DNA from: Accumulibacter sp.
Lineage (GTDB): Bacteria; Pseudomonadota; Gammaproteobacteria; Burkholderiales; Rhodocyclaceae
Reading direction: 5' to 3'
Assembly: GCA_016789495.1 (NCBI GenBank)
Contig: JAEUOJ010000197.1
Location: 1-32,643, forward strand
DNA: 32,643 nucleotides
The notes under the pieces are model-generated. The model was not told the DNA's origin and ran no database searches. It worked only from the letters and a program-made list of their open reading frames with translations. Made by a program: the position numbers and the translations under genes. Each line of letters starts with the position of its first letter. Within the stretch, counting starts at the first letter, position 1. Shown piece by piece: positions 18,726 to 30,628 of this stretch.

Positions 18726-19784
18726 ATGCTGACCCTTGACGATTTCGATTTCACTCTGCCGGCCGAATTGATCGCCCAACAGCCGGCGGCGACCCGCAGT
18801 GGTAGCCGGCTGTTGCATCTGACCGCCGATGGCGTCGAAGATCGTCGCTTCGACCAGCTCGATCGCTTGCTTGACCCGGGTGACTTGCTGGTTTTCAACG
18901 ATACCCGGGTGATCAAGGCCCGCCTGTGTGGTCGCAAGGAAAGCGGCGGACGAGTCGAGGTACTGATCGAACGGATCATTGATGCGCGCCAGTTGATCGC
19001 GCAGGTCCGCGCCTCCAAATCGCCGGGAACAAACCAGCGTCTGCTATTGGAGAACGCGTTCACCCTGCAAGTCACCGGTCGTTGCGGGAACGAGCAAGAG
19101 TTCTTCGCCTTGCAATTGCTCGACGACGGCGATTTGTGGACCCTGGTCGACAGATACGGCCGCCTGCCCCTGCCGCCCTACATCGCCCATCCGGCCGGCG
19201 AGGTCGACGAACGGCGCTACCAAACCGTTTTCGCGCGTCAGCCGGGCGCCGTCGCCGCACCAACCGCTGGTCTGCATTTCGACGACCCGTTGTTGAAGCG
19301 GCTGGCCGAGCGTGGTGTCGAGCATGCCTGGCTGACATTGCATGTCGGCGCCGGCACCTTCCAGCCGGTACGAACGCAGCGCCTGGCCGAGCATCGCATG
19401 CACCTCGAACGCTTCGTGATTCCGCCGGCGACTGTCTCGGCGATCGCCGCCGCCCGGGCGCGGGGCGGCAAGGTCATCGCCGTCGGTACCACCAGCTTGC
19501 GGGCACTGGAAGCCGCCGCGCAAGACGGCGGACTGCAGGCCGGTGCTGGTGAAACGGATATTTTCATCACCCCGGGCTTTTGCTTCCGGGTCGTCGATCG
19601 ACTGATCACCAACTTCCATCTGCCAAAATCGACGCTGTTGATGCTGGTCGCCGCCTTCGCCGGCCTCGAACCGATCCGGGCAGCCTACCGCCACGCCATC
19701 GAACAGCGCTATCGTTTCTTCAGTTATGGCGATGCGATGTTATTGACCTGCCAGCACGCCAACACCACCCTCCCTCTGCCATGA
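18726..19784 (+). CDS. queA: S-adenosylmethionine:tRNA ribosyltransferase-isomerase QueA
   Basis: This 352-residue cytoplasmic enzyme transfers and isomerises the ribosyl part of SAM onto 7-aminomethyl-7-deazaguanine in tRNA, making epoxyqueuosine in the queuosine pathway. Family blocks: [16 protein letters not shown] near the start, [72 protein letters not shown] and [16 protein letters not shown]. The ATG at 18726 gives the usual N terminus; 12 extra upstream in-frame residues from 18690 are unlike the family. The stop overlaps the ATG of the following SNF2-type gene (ATGA), so translation is probably coupled. tgt, a frequent neighbour of queA, is not here. Confidence 0.96.
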   Translation: MLTLDDFDFTLPAELIAQQPAATRSGSRLLHLTADGVEDRRFDQLDRLLDPGDLLVFNDTRVIKARLCGRKESGGRVEVLIERIIDARQLIAQVRASKSPGTNQRLLLENAFTLQVTGRCGNEQEFFALQLLDDGDLWTLVDRYGRLPLPPYIAHPAGEVDERRYQTVFARQPGAVAAPTAGLHFDDPLLKRLAERGVEHAWLTLHVGAGTFQPVRTQRLAEHRMHLERFVIPPATVSAIAAARARGGKVIAVGTTSLRALEAAAQDGGLQAGAGETDIFITPGFCFRVVDRLITNFHLPKSTLLMLVAAFAGLEPIRAAYRHAIEQRYRFFSYGDAMLLTCQHANTTLPLP

Positions 19785-22700
19785 CCCTCGAACCGAGCAA
19801 ACTCACTCTGCCGGAAAACCCCGGCACTTTCGGACTGACGCCGGAAATCTATCCGGTAGCGGCCATCGCCGCTCTGTTGTGGACCTATGCTTCTCCGAGC
19901 GATCTCTATCGGGCGTTGAGCAGCGCCGGATTGAACAGTCTTTCGGGAAAGCCGTTCACCATGGCCGAGATCAAGCGGGTGATCGAAGAACTTCGGCGGC
20001 ATGGACTGATCGACGACGATGCCGAGAACCCCAAGGCAACGGACGGGAAATTGGTCGACAGCTTGCGCATTCCGCTCTATCGACACTTGTTACAAGCCAA
20101 TCCGGGTCAGACGCTGGTGCGGATCATTGCCGCCACTCACCGCTACGAGCCCGGTTACTCGTCCTTTTTCTGGGGATTGAGCAAGCGGGCGAGCATCGCT
20201 TACTTTCGCGCGAAATATCTTTCGGGCGCGTCGTATCAGGAAATCTCACCGCAACTGAGCTCAGTTTCACGGACCCACGATGGACCGACGCTGATTTATC
20301 TGGCGTTGATCGACGGCTTTGACGGCGCCACTTTCGAGTTTCTGGATCCGAGCAACCGCTGGCTCCTGGCGTATCGCTCCATGGCCAACCTCTGTCTGTA
20401 CTGGAGCACGGAGTATCTGCCGATCGCCGACTGGCTGATCGGGCAGCTCGGCGAACGGCCGAACGAACTGCCGGCCGACATTCGTCTGATCATCGGCGAC
20501 CTGGCGTTTCAACGCGACGACCGGTCGTTGCTGGCCGCGGCGATCGCCGGTATCGACGACGGCACGGTTGACGGGTTGCAAGCGGCAGCGCAAGTGATCG
20601 CCGGCGACTGGTCCGCCGGACAGAGCGGCTTCGAAAAGACTTTCAAACAGCGCAAATCATCGGTCGGTAGCGGCAAACACTTGCTGCCGGAGAGTTTTTC
20701 GTGGCTGTATCCGCTCGCCCTGCTGGCTCAGGGAACGCCGAAGCACCTCGAATTGGCGCGTAAATTCTGCGCCAGCCAAGCCGGCAAGCGAGAACCGAAT
20801 CCCTATAGCCCTTGGGGTCGCTGGGCGCATGCCATCGATGTCCGCCTCGGCAAAACACCGTTACAGCCCCAGACGTTCAATCCGCCATCGGCAACCCGGC
20901 CGTCCTGGAATTTGGAAACCCTATGGACGATGTTGTTGGCCGCCTGGCTGGGTGCCGAAGCCATCCGTCCGGCAAATGCGCAAGGGCTTGCCAAGGAATG
21001 GGCGGTCGCCGGAAAAATCCTCCGCCAGCAGGCGCACCAGGTGGGCGTGCGGATCTGGCTGCCGCTGATCGACGGCGCCGAAGCGGTACTCGCCGGGAAG
21101 CAACCGCCGAGAGGCTTTTTCATCGCCAATGCCGGTGAACAGTGGCGGGACATTCTGACGGCTTTGCAGACACTCGGCGGCACCGAAAACGCCGCCTCAG
21201 CCGACGGTCCGGCCAACCGCCTGGTCTGGGAAATCGAGATCGGCGCGGAAGGCCGTCTGCAGGACATTCGGGCACTCGAACAAAAGCGCGGCACGCGCGG
21301 CTGGGGCCGACCCCAAACGATCAGCTTTGGCCGTATCATCGGCAGAGAGGATTTGCCGATCTGGGATGGCAAGGTGGCGCGGGCGCTGCGCCGGGACAGG
21401 ACCTACAGCAATCGTTACAGCATCGATCTGGCGACGGCGATCGTTGCCCTGGTCGGTCACCCGTGCGTGGTGCTGGCCAACGCGCCCGGACAATTCGTCG
21501 AATTGGTCGAAGCCGCTCCGGAATTGGAATTGATACGTCGGGGCGACCGTTTCGTGATGCGCGTCGAACCGCCGCTGCGCACCGCCAACGATTTCGACGA
21601 ATACCAGTCGGCGAACGCCGAAGAGCGCCGCGAACTGGATGCCCTGCGACTGATCACGCTGGTCCTGGATGGTCCGCAACGGCTGCGGCTGGTCCGCTTC
21701 AACGCCGCACAGCGACAGGCGGCGCAACTGGTTTCCGGTCACTTCGCAGTTCCGGCGGACGCCGCCGACGCGTCGGTCGAACTGGAAAAAACCCTGCGGG
21801 CGCTGTCCGGCCAGTTTCAGGTTCATGCCGAACCGACACAAGCCACCCGACAAGTGGCGAGCGAATCTCAACTGCGCGCCGAATTGTCGCCGTTGGGCGA
21901 ACATCTGACGTTGCGACTGATCGCCGCACCTCTCGGCCCGGACGGTCCCCGGCTGGCGGCCGCCAGTGGCCGCCATCGGGTGATCGCTGTCCTCGATGGC
22001 GAAACCGTCGGTACCGAGCGCGATTTGGCCAGCGAGCGGCGACACCTGGAAGCGGTCGTCGATGCCCTGCCCTTTCTTGACGCGGCCGAGGGTCAAACCG
22101 AATGGCTGGTCGAAGACCCCGAACTGGCGCTGGCGATGATCGAAACGCTGCCCACCCTGCCGGCAATCGCCGCCGTAGACTGGCCAAAAGGCAAACCGGT
22201 GCGCGTACTATCGGTCGACAGTCGGCAACTCGGTCTGCGCATCAGTCGTGAGCGTGACTGGTTCCGCGTCGCCGGTAGCGCCCACGTTGACGAGGGGCTG
22301 GTGCTGCAACTCGACGCACTGCTGCAAGCCGCGCGCTCGCCAAGTCGGTTCGTGCCGATGGGCGACGGCATTTACGCCGCCCTGACGCGTTCGCTGAAAC
22401 AAAAGCTGAACGACCTTGCCGCTGTTCTCGAGGCGGACCAGGCTGGTGGCAAAGTGCCGATGATCGCCGCCAGTTGGCTGGACGATGTCCTCGATGGCAC
22501 CACGCATGACGCCAGCCGGGATTTTCGTCAAGCCATCGATCGCTTGCGTCAGGCCCAGGAAGCCACGCACCGCGTTCCCGGTCTGCTACAGACCAAACTG
22601 CGTCCCTATCAGGAAGACGGCTATCAATGGGCAATGCGATTGGCCAGCGCCGGCATGGGCGGCTGTCTGGCCGACGACATGGGTCTCGGCAAGACGCTGC

Positions 22701-23983
22701 AAGCGCTCGCCGTACTGCTCGAACGCGCTACCGGCGGTCCGGCACTGGTCGTCGCGCCAACCTCGGTCTGTGGCAACTGGTTGGCCGAGGTCGGCCGTTT
22801 CGCGCCGACGCTGCAGGCGCGGATTTATGGTGAGGCGAGTGAAGGAACGCGCGACGAATTGATCCAGGCCGCCGGCCCGCAAGATCTGCTGATCGTCTCC
22901 TATACCTTGCTGCAACTGGCGCAGGAGCGTTTCAATAGCCGTAACTGGCATACGGTGATTGCCGATGAAGCGCAGGCGATCAAGAATGCCGTCGCCAAAC
23001 GCTCGCAAGCGGCTTTCGAACTGCCCGCCGATTTTCGGCTGGCGTTGACCGGCACGCCGGTCGAAAATCGGCTGGCCGATCTGTGGTCGATCATGCGTTT
23101 CGCCAATCCCGGCTTGCTCGGTAGTCTGAACCGGTTCAATGAACGTTTCGTCGGACCGATCGAACGCCACCGCGACCGCAATGCGCAACACCTTTTGAAA
23201 CGGCTGATCGGCCCGTTCGTCCTGCGACGCACCAAGACCGAGGTGTTGCAGGAACTGCCTTCTCGCACCGAGTTGATCCTGCGGGTGACTCCGGAAGCCA
23301 CCGAAGCGGCGCATTACGAAGCCATCCGCCGGCAAGCAGTGGACGACATCAGTCAGACGCTGCACGACACACCAGCCACGCAAGCGACCTTCAATATCCT
23401 CGCGCAACTCACCCGCCTGCGGCGCGCCGCCTGCGACCCGCGCTTGACCAGTCCGCAGTTCGACATCGCTGGCGCCAAGGTCCAGGCGTTCGCCGAACTG
23501 GTCGGCGAATTGCTGGCCAACGGTCACAAGGCCCTGGTTTTCAGCCAATTCGTCGATTTTCTGCGGCTGCTGCGCGAGCCGCTAGACACGGCCGGCATCG
23601 CCTACCAGTACCTCGATGGCGCCACCCCGGCCGGTGAGCGGACCCGCCGGGTGAACGCTTTCCAGAACGGTGAAGGCGACCTGTTCCTGATCAGTCTGAA
23701 AGCCGGTGGCTTCGGTCTCAACCTGACCGCCGCCGACTACGTGGTGATCACCGACCCGTGGTGGAACCCAGCGGCCGAGGACCAGGCGACGGGCCGCGCC
23801 CACCGTATCGGCCAGTCGCGCCCGGTCACCGTCTACCGTCTGGTAACGCGCGGCACCGTCGAGGAACGGATCGTCGACCTGCACCACGAAAAGCGCACCT
23901 TGGCTGACAGCATCCTCGCCGACGGCCAAACCGGTGACCTGCCGTCGGCCGACGATCTGATCGCCTTGATTCGCGGCGATTGA
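19781..23983 (+). CDS. Large SNF2-family DEAD/DEAH-box ATPase with uncharacterised N-terminal region
   Basis: This 1400-residue protein is a double-stranded-DNA translocase of the SNF2 superfamily 2 type in its last third. From about residue 934 it has [11 protein letters not shown], Walker A in ADDMGLGKT (964-972, Lys971), [11 protein letters not shown], the DEAQ box (1062-1065), [16 protein letters not shown], and the second lobe with [52 protein letters not shown]. All ATPase motifs are intact. Residues 1-930 are not recognised: the first ~480 look helical with a winged-helix-like start ([16 protein letters not shown]), and I see no SWIM Cys/His cluster. The ATG at 19781 overlaps the queA stop by four bases; an open frame reaches back to 19580 inside queA but is a shadow. 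Function is unknown; DNA or nucleoprotein remodelling is the family role. Confidence 0.93.
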   Translation: MTLEPSKLTLPENPGTFGLTPEIYPVAAIAALLWTYASPSDLYRALSSAGLNSLSGKPFTMAEIKRVIEELRRHGLIDDDAENPKATDGKLVDSLRIPLYRHLLQANPGQTLVRIIAATHRYEPGYSSFFWGLSKRASIAYFRAKYLSGASYQEISPQLSSVSRTHDGPTLIYLALIDGFDGATFEFLDPSNRWLLAYRSMANLCLYWSTEYLPIADWLIGQLGERPNELPADIRLIIGDLAFQRDDRSLLAAAIAGIDDGTVDGLQAAAQVIAGDWSAGQSGFEKTFKQRKSSVGSGKHLLPESFSWLYPLALLAQGTPKHLELARKFCASQAGKREPNPYSPWGRWAHAIDVRLGKTPLQPQTFNPPSATRPSWNLETLWTMLLAAWLGAEAIRPANAQGLAKEWAVAGKILRQQAHQVGVRIWLPLIDGAEAVLAGKQPPRGFFIANAGEQWRDILTALQTLGGTENAASADGPANRLVWEIEIGAEGRLQDIRALEQKRGTRGWGRPQTISFGRIIGREDLPIWDGKVARALRRDRTYSNRYSIDLATAIVALVGHPCVVLANAPGQFVELVEAAPELELIRRGDRFVMRVEPPLRTANDFDEYQSANAEERRELDALRLITLVLDGPQRLRLVRFNAAQRQAAQLVSGHFAVPADAADASVELEKTLRALSGQFQVHAEPTQATRQVASESQLRAELSPLGEHLTLRLIAAPLGPDGPRLAAASGRHRVIAVLDGETVGTERDLASERRHLEAVVDALPFLDAAEGQTEWLVEDPELALAMIETLPTLPAIAAVDWPKGKPVRVLSVDSRQLGLRISRERDWFRVAGSAHVDEGLVLQLDALLQAARSPSRFVPMGDGIYAALTRSLKQKLNDLAAVLEADQAGGKVPMIAASWLDDVLDGTTHDASRDFRQAIDRLRQAQEATHRVPGLLQTKLRPYQEDGYQWAMRLASAGMGGCLADDMGLGKTLQALAVLLERATGGPALVVAPTSVCGNWLAEVGRFAPTLQARIYGEASEGTRDELIQAAGPQDLLIVSYTLLQLAQERFNSRNWHTVIADEAQAIKNAVAKRSQAAFELPADFRLALTGTPVENRLADLWSIMRFANPGLLGSLNRFNERFVGPIERHRDRNAQHLLKRLIGPFVLRRTKTEVLQELPSRTELILRVTPEATEAAHYEAIRRQAVDDISQTLHDTPATQATFNILAQLTRLRRAACDPRLTSPQFDIAGAKVQAFAELVGELLANGHKALVFSQFVDFLRLLREPLDTAGIAYQYLDGATPAGERTRRVNAFQNGEGDLFLISLKAGGFGLNLTAADYVVITDPWWNPAAEDQATGRAHRIGQSRPVTVYRLVTRGTVEERIVDLHHEKRTLADSILADGQTGDLPSADDLIALIRGD

Positions 23984-24793
23984 GACACAAGCGGCGGAGA
24001 GGCCTTCCCCGGAATTTCATCCGCCAAAGGCGACGTCTCATCTGGCCGTTACTCTTGGCGGGCAAGAGATGCCCTTGACGAACCCAGGGCGGTGATGGCC
24101 ACAGCGCTGTTTACCTTGCGCTCCGCGGAGCGCGTAACGGGCAAAGGCGGTTTGCCGATGGACGTGTCGGCTGATTGATCTTGGATTCGTTTGCGGCCCG
24201 GGAAATAAAAAAGAGGCACCGAGAGCGCACTGTGGGTTGCGTCATGTGGCGCCTACCCCGCGTTTGAACAGACAGTCGTGTTTGCCCCGAGCAGCTGTCG
24301 GCGCTCACCTCGCACCGGCAGGCTGGCGTGCGTGTGAATTTTCGCACGCCCAGGATGTGGCATCGATCATCGGCGCGGCGACCGCCGCCGCCTAAGCTTG
24401 ATCCTGTGTTGCCGATTCATCCCCGCCGGGGTATCGCCCCGAACACCGTTTCATTCCCCAAGTTCGTTGCAGAGTGATCATGAACACCAGCCCTCGCCCG
24501 CCAACGGATCGCATCACGGCGGCTGACATTGAATCCGCGTTGCATCACCTCAGCGAACACACCGTGGTGTCCCGCCCGCAGATCAGCACGCCGGACACCC
24601 AACTGACCGCCAAGCGTGATGCTGACGGCGGCGTCGGGACCTGGCCCGTGTCGCCGCTCGATATGTGCCGCTTTGCTGCGTCATGCACCGACCGCGGTCG
24701 CCCGCCATACGCCGCGACCGGCGCAAGTCGCCGTCGGATCCTCTGGCGCACAACTTTTAAATTCAACTATTTATTCATTGCCAATCTCTTGCC
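23984..24793. other. Spacer after the SNF2-type gene, mostly non-coding
   Basis: About 810 bases. A hairpin with an 8-bp stem GGCGTGCG (24325-24332) / CGCACGCC (24343-24350) is visible, without a T run. An open plus-strand frame begins at an ATG at 24480; its first ~75 codons (ITAADIESALHHLSEHTVV) could be coding. It then runs through an AT-rich tract and 130 bases into the next gene in another frame, and has no good ribosome site, so I do not call it. The AT-rich tract at 24750-24780 probably holds the promoter of the small membrane protein gene. Confidence 0.45.
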
Positions 24794-24804
24794 GGAGAAA
24801 TGTC

Positions 24805-25152
24805 ATGCTGCATTTTGCTTGCACCGAATTGATCCCCGAAGGAATCGTCACCTTCAGCGCGTTGCCCGTGGAAACTGTCCATTGCGAATCGACACCCGCT
24901 ACGGCTCAATCGGACGCCGCTCGTCCCGCCGCTGAAGACGATGCGACCGCCGGTCTGCCCGACCATCTGATCTACGCAAAAATCTTCGCCAGCCCATTTG
25001 CCGCCTGGATCTGCTCCACGGTTGGCGCGATCATCGGCTTGGCCTGCGGTGCCCTCGCCGGGGATTCGCACGGGGCAATGATCGGTGGAGCCGTCGGCAT
25101 CCTGTTCGGCAAAATCCTCTGTTCGATCGCTACGGATGGCCGCTACTCCTGA
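24805..25152 (+). CDS. Small glycine-zipper membrane protein, function unknown
   Basis: A 115-residue protein not assigned to a named family. The N-terminal ~60 residues are polar and Ala/Thr/Asp-rich. The C-terminal part is one or two closely packed hydrophobic helices with regularly spaced small residues (STVGAIIGLACGALAGDSHGAMIGGAVGILFGKIL), the pattern of glycine-zipper segments that pack in membranes. Four Cys residues are present. There is no signal peptide at the N terminus. The start at 24805 is supported by GGAG at 24794-24797 with seven-base spacing, and the AT-rich sequence upstream suits a promoter. The gene stands alone between two long spacers. A real gene is likely; any function is unknown. 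Confidence 0.65.
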   Translation: MLHFACTELIPEGIVTFSALPVETVHCESTPATAQSDAARPAAEDDATAGLPDHLIYAKIFASPFAAWICSTVGAIIGLACGALAGDSHGAMIGGAVGILFGKILCSIATDGRYS

Positions 25153-25703
25153 CTCCCGGCCGGCATCGCTGGATTGTTGTCGTTGTCCGGCCTTCCGCGG
25201 TTCCGTCTCGGAAGACATTTGAAATTTATTGCTCAAAAACATTGGCTTGATGAAAAATCGGCCCATTTGCCTTACTGGATTCGACAGTCCTGAGAACCGT
25301 TCCCCAACCCTTTTCCGCGTCGTGGTCGGCTGTTTGATCCTGAGGTCTACACTCATCGCCAGGACAGTGCCGGACATGAAGTGTGACCGGCACGGCCCGC
25401 CAAGCGGCCGGTGGTCCTGGCCGTGTCTAGTGCGGTGGCCTAGACGGCTCGGAGTCGGTTGACATGCACGCGCCGGGCCGCCGATTCGCTGTTCATGACG
25501 GTCCGAAACCAAGGATCCGAACCGAACGACGCTGTTTCATGTGGCCCATAGGCTCCGGGTGCCGGCTGGTTTGGCTTGTGTCCGCCGCACCCAGGCGAAT
25601 CAGATTGCCAACGCTGGGCTTCAACGGCGGACAAGGCTGCCAGGTGTTGCTCCTGCGCGCAGCGTTGAATTCTGCTCAATGGTCGGATCGCCGCACTCTG
25701 ATC
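25153..25703. other. Spacer upstream of groES, non-coding, rich in dyads
   Basis: About 550 bases with only short shadow-like open frames. Overlapping inverted repeats cluster at 25386-25446: CACGGCC (25391-25397) / GGCCGTG (25419-25425), ACCGG/CCGGT, and GTCTAG (25425-25430) / CTAGAC (25440-25445). They cannot all form at once, so the stretch could switch between folds or be chance in GC-rich DNA. No gene, tRNA or mobile-element end is visible. Confidence 0.4.
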
Positions 25704-25732
25704 TTGAAATTGGCGGAGATTGCCTTTATTAT
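25704..25732 (+). promoter_or_regulatory. groES-groEL sigma-70 promoter
   Basis: TTGAAA (25704-25709), a 17-base spacer and TATTAT (25727-25732) form a strong housekeeping promoter. The last base of the -10 box is the first base of the CIRCE operator, so bound HrcA would block RNA polymerase. Transcription would begin inside the operator, leaving a leader of about 100 bases before groES. Confidence 0.85.
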
Positions 25733-25758
25733 TAGCACTCGTTAGCTGTGAGTGCTAA
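25732..25758 (+). promoter_or_regulatory. CIRCE operator (HrcA binding site)
   Basis: TTAGCACTC, nine bases (GTTAGCTGT), GAGTGCTAA is an exact match to the CIRCE consensus. HrcA binds this inverted repeat and represses groESL until heat or misfolded protein titrates GroEL. It overlaps the promoter directly. hrcA itself is not in the window. Confidence 0.97.
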
Positions 25759-25841
25759 TAAAAACCGGTTACCTGCCTCTCTCAGGCGACCGGATTAGCC
25801 GATTACTTTTCGTTTATGAGCCTAACCCAAGGAGAAACTGC

Positions 25842-26132
25842 ATGAAAATTCGTCCGTTGCATGATCGCGTGATCGTCAAGCGCCTTGAAGAAGAGCGCAG
25901 GACGGCATCCGGTATCGTCATTCCGGATGCCGCCGCTGAGAAGCCGGACCAGGGTGAAATTCGCGCTGTTGGCAATGGCAAACTGCTCGAAGACGGATCG
26001 CTCCGTGCCCTGGCGGTGAAAGTCGGTGACCGCGTGCTGTTCGGCAAATACGCCGGACAGACGGTCAAGGTTGATGGCGAAGAACTGCTCGTCATGCGCG
26101 AAGAAGACATCATGGGTGTCATCGAGCAATAA
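25842..26132 (+). CDS. groES: Co-chaperonin GroES
   Basis: This 96-residue protein caps the GroEL chamber as a heptamer. It is full length and typical: [18 protein letters not shown] at the start, the mobile loop around [50 protein letters not shown] at the end. The ATG at 25842 has AAGGAG with seven-base spacing; the open frame begins earlier at 25752 within the leader. It is the first gene of the CIRCE-controlled operon, 93 bases before groEL. Confidence 0.98.
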   Translation: MKIRPLHDRVIVKRLEEERRTASGIVIPDAAAEKPDQGEIRAVGNGKLLEDGSLRALAVKVGDRVLFGKYAGQTVKVDGEELLVMREEDIMGVIEQ

Positions 26133-26213
26133 TCCCGGCTGTGTGCTGCGAAACGCAGCCAGCCGTCGGCACTCGAATTTTGGTATTGAAAACAAATTAT
26201 TACAGAAATTTAG

Positions 26214-27884
<1,671 letters not shown>

Positions 27885-27910
27885 GCCTGCTGGCGCATCC
27901 GCCAAAACGA

Positions 27911-27940
27911 CAAAACCCCGCTTCGGCGGGGTTTTGTTTT
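27911..27940 (+). terminator. Intrinsic terminator after groEL, likely bidirectional
   Basis: CAAAACCCCGC (27911-27921), tetraloop TTCG, GCGGGGTTTTG (27926-27936), then TTTT. The stem is perfect at 11 bp. Because its outer part is A-rich on the left, it can also terminate the minus-strand fba transcript arriving from the other side; the two genes converge here. Confidence 0.95.
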
Positions 27941-28001
27941 GCAGTGGCGGTCGTCTTTGTCGGCGGTTTGGCCGGCACGCCGCTCGACGAGCGTCAGTCG
28001 A

Positions 28002-29066
28002 TCAGTTGACGGTCTGGTTCAATTCGCCACTCTTGTAACGCTCGGCCATCTTGTCCAGCGGCATGATTTTGATCCGGCTGGCCTGGCCGGCGGCACCAAA
28101 GGACTGGAAGCGGGCCAGGCAAATCTTCTTGGCGGCTTCGCGTGCCGGTTTGAGATAGTCGCGCGGATCGAACTTCGACGGATTTTCGGCAAAATAGCGC
28201 CGGATCGCGCCAGTCATGGCCAGCCGAATGTCGGTGTCGATGTTGACTTTGCGCACGCCATGCTTGATCCCGGTGACGATTTCCTCGACCGGCACACCGT
28301 AGGTTTCCTTCATGTCGCCACCGAATTCGCGAATTTCGGCCAGCAATTCCTGGGGCACCGACGAGGAACCGTGCATCACCAGGTGACAATTGGGTATCCG
28401 CTGGTGAATTTCTTTGATTCGATCGATGGCCAGGATGTCGCCAGTGGGCTTCTTGGTAAATTTGTAAGCACCATGCGAAGTACCGATGGCGATGGCCAGG
28501 GCGTCGCATTGCGTCTGTTTGACGAAGTCGGCAGCCTGCTCTACGTCGGTGAGCAGTTGTTCGCGAGTCATCTGACCATCGGCGCCGTGGCCGTCTTCCT
28601 TGTCGCCGCGCATCGTTTCCAGCGAACCAAGTACGCCGAGTTCGCCTTCGACCGACACGCCGATGGCGTGCGCGAATTCGACCACCTTGCGGGTGGTGTC
28701 GACGTTGTATTCATACGAGGCGACGCTCTTACCATCGGCCATCAACGAACCGTCCATCATCACCGACGAGAAACCCGAACGGATGGCGGCCATGCATACC
28801 GCCGGCGATTGGCCGTGATCCTGGTGCATGACGATGGGGATATGCGGATACGCTTCGAGAGCGGCCAGGATCTGGTGGCGCAAAAAGGGTTCGCCAACAT
28901 ACTTGCGAGCGCCGGCGGAGGCTTGCATGATCACCGGCGCGTCGACTTCGGCAGCGGCTTCCATGATTGCCCAAACCTGTTCCATATTGTTGACGTTGAA
29001 GGCAGGCAGACCGTAGCCGTTCTCGGCGGCATGGTCGAGGAGTTGACGCATTGATACTAAGGGCAT
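28002..29066 (-). CDS. fba: Class II fructose-1,6-bisphosphate aldolase
   Basis: This 354-residue cytoplasmic Zn enzyme interconverts fructose-1,6-bisphosphate with dihydroxyacetone phosphate and glyceraldehyde-3-phosphate. Seen: MHQDHGQS with the catalytic Asp83 and Zn ligand His84, the VEGELGVLG segment, [22 protein letters not shown] and [11 protein letters not shown]. Length and the C-terminal extension ([14 protein letters not shown]) match the subtype encoded with gap and pyk in betaproteobacteria, also known as CbbA in autotrophs. The ATG has GGAGAG upstream. It is 119 bases after pyk and may be co-transcribed with it, with a hairpin between them. Confidence 0.96.
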   Translation of the reverse strand: MPLVSMRQLLDHAAENGYGLPAFNVNNMEQVWAIMEAAAEVDAPVIMQASAGARKYVGEPFLRHQILAALEAYPHIPIVMHQDHGQSPAVCMAAIRSGFSSVMMDGSLMADGKSVASYEYNVDTTRKVVEFAHAIGVSVEGELGVLGSLETMRGDKEDGHGADGQMTREQLLTDVEQAADFVKQTQCDALAIAIGTSHGAYKFTKKPTGDILAIDRIKEIHQRIPNCHLVMHGSSSVPQELLAEIREFGGDMKETYGVPVEEIVTGIKHGVRKVNIDTDIRLAMTGAIRRYFAENPSKFDPRDYLKPAREAAKKICLARFQSFGAAGQASRIKIMPLDKMAERYKSGELNQTVN

Positions 29067-29102
29067 GGTTTCTCTCCAAAAATTGACCAGTTGCTAGAAC
29101 CA

Positions 29103-29126
29103 GGGCAGCGACCAGGGGCACTGCCC
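29103..29126 (-). repeat. Hairpin between pyk and fba
   Basis: GGGCAG (29103-29108) and CTGCCC (29121-29126) flank a 12-base loop. On the minus strand no T run follows, so this is not a clear terminator; it may be a processing or stability element in a pyk-fba transcript, or a partial attenuator. Confidence 0.4.
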
Positions 29127-29185
29127 AAAACTGTTGGGGTTTGCGGCGACCCGTGTCCGGCGTCTGGGCCAGCACGGTCTGTGTA

Positions 29186-30628
29186 TTATTCGTGGTCGTA
29201 CGGTTGCTGATCTCCGACGCGAACGATCTTCAAAGTGTTGGTCCCCCCGCTGGTGCCCATCGGATCGCCCGAGGTCAACACGATGAAGTCGCCTTTTTGG
29301 ACGATACCGGTATTCATCAGCAGTTGTTCGGCGTCAAAAAGCAGTTCGTCGCGAGTGGTCGGGCGTTGCGACATGAACAGAGGAAAAACCGCGCGGAAAA
29401 GGCTCATCTTGGTCACGGCTTCGGGCCGTGGCGTCAGCGCGTAAACCGGCACCCCGCAGTTGAGACGGCTCATCCACAAGGCGGTGGCGCCGGACTCGCT
29501 GAGCGCGGCGATCGCTTTGACCTTGAGGTGGTGCGCGGTCCAGATCGCGGCTAGCGAGATGGTCTGATCGATGCGCGTGAAGATGCGGTTGAGAAATTCG
29601 CGATCAAGAGTGATTTCGGACGATTTTTCGGCTTCCAGACAAATCCGGGCCATCGCTTCGACGGTTTCCACCGGGTATCTGCCGGAAGCGGTTTCGGCGG
29701 AAAGCATCACCGCATCGGTGCCGTCGAGAACGGCGTTGGCGACATCGGAGACTTCGGCGCGCGTCGGCGCCGGTGAATGAATCATCGACTCCATCATCTG
29801 GGTAGCGGTGATCGCCAGTTTGTTCTTTTCGCGCGCCAGCCGGATCATTCGCTTCTGCAGGGCCGGTACGGCGGCGTCGCCAACTTCGACTGCCAGGTCG
29901 CCACGGGCGACCATCACCCCATCGGAGGCGGCGATGATTTCTTCGAGCGCCTCGACGGCTTCAACGCGTTCGATCTTGGCGATGGTCAGCGCATGGCCAC
30001 CGGCGGCATTGATCAACTGCTTGGCCATGTACATGTCGGCGGAGCTTTTTGGAAACGAAACAGCCACGAAATCAACGCCGATGCTCGCCGCGGTACGGAT
30101 ATCCTCCATGTCCTTGGCGGTCAACGCGGGAGCCGAAAGTCCTCCCCCTTGCCGATTGATGCCTTTGTTGTTCGACAGTTCTCCGCCATGGCGGACCGTG
30201 GTGAAGATCTCCGAGCCCATCACCCGTTCAACCACCAGCACGATACGACCGTCATCGAGCAACAGTACGCTGCCCGCCGACACGTCGCGCGTGAGATCTT
30301 TGTAATCGAGACCGACACGCTCCTGATTGCCGAGTTCGCAGTTGGCATCGAGGATGAAACGGGCGCCTTTTTCCAGCCAGATTTTACCGTCGGCGAATTT
30401 GCCGACACGGATTTTCGGGCCTTGCAAGTCGGCGAGAATGCCGACCGGCCGGTTGATCCGGGCCATAACCTCGCGCACCAGGCGCGCGCGTTCGATGTGG
30501 TCCTCCCGGCTGCCATGAGAAAAATTGAGGCGTACGACATCGACGCCCGCCAATATCATCCGCTCCAGCACTTCGGCATCCGAAGACGCGGGTCCGAGGG
30601 TGGCGACAATTTTGGTGTCTCGTGACAT
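29186..30628 (-). CDS. pyk: Pyruvate kinase
   Basis: This 480-residue cytoplasmic enzyme converts phosphoenolpyruvate and ADP to pyruvate and ATP. Motifs: TKIVATLGPAS at the start, VVRLNFSHGS, LADLQGPKIRVGKF, the catalytic Lys region LTIAKIERVEA, the metal/substrate loop MVARGDLAVEV, ITATQMMESMI, and TDAVMLSAETASGRYP; the C-terminal allosteric domain is complete. AGGAAA lies before the ATG at 30628. It is downstream of gap, after a 412-base gap long enough to hold its own promoter. Confidence 0.97.
   Translation of the reverse strand: MSRDTKIVATLGPASSDAEVLERMILAGVDVVRLNFSHGSREDHIERARLVREVMARINRPVGILADLQGPKIRVGKFADGKIWLEKGARFILDANCELGNQERVGLDYKDLTRDVSAGSVLLLDDGRIVLVVERVMGSEIFTTVRHGGELSNNKGINRQGGGLSAPALTAKDMEDIRTAASIGVDFVAVSFPKSSADMYMAKQLINAAGGHALTIAKIERVEAVEALEEIIAASDGVMVARGDLAVEVGDAAVPALQKRMIRLAREKNKLAITATQMMESMIHSPAPTRAEVSDVANAVLDGTDAVMLSAETASGRYPVETVEAMARICLEAEKSSEITLDREFLNRIFTRIDQTISLAAIWTAHHLKVKAIAALSESGATALWMSRLNCGVPVYALTPRPEAVTKMSLFRAVFPLFMSQRPTTRDELLFDAEQLLMNTGIVQKGDFIVLTSGDPMGTSGGTNTLKIVRVGDQQPYDHE

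Noticed and set aside
18508..18732. Plus-strand open frame reading LVPRGGIEPPRSHNRR
   Set aside because: This is the well-known spurious translation of the antisense strand of a tRNA gene; the tRNA-Leu occupies the same bases.
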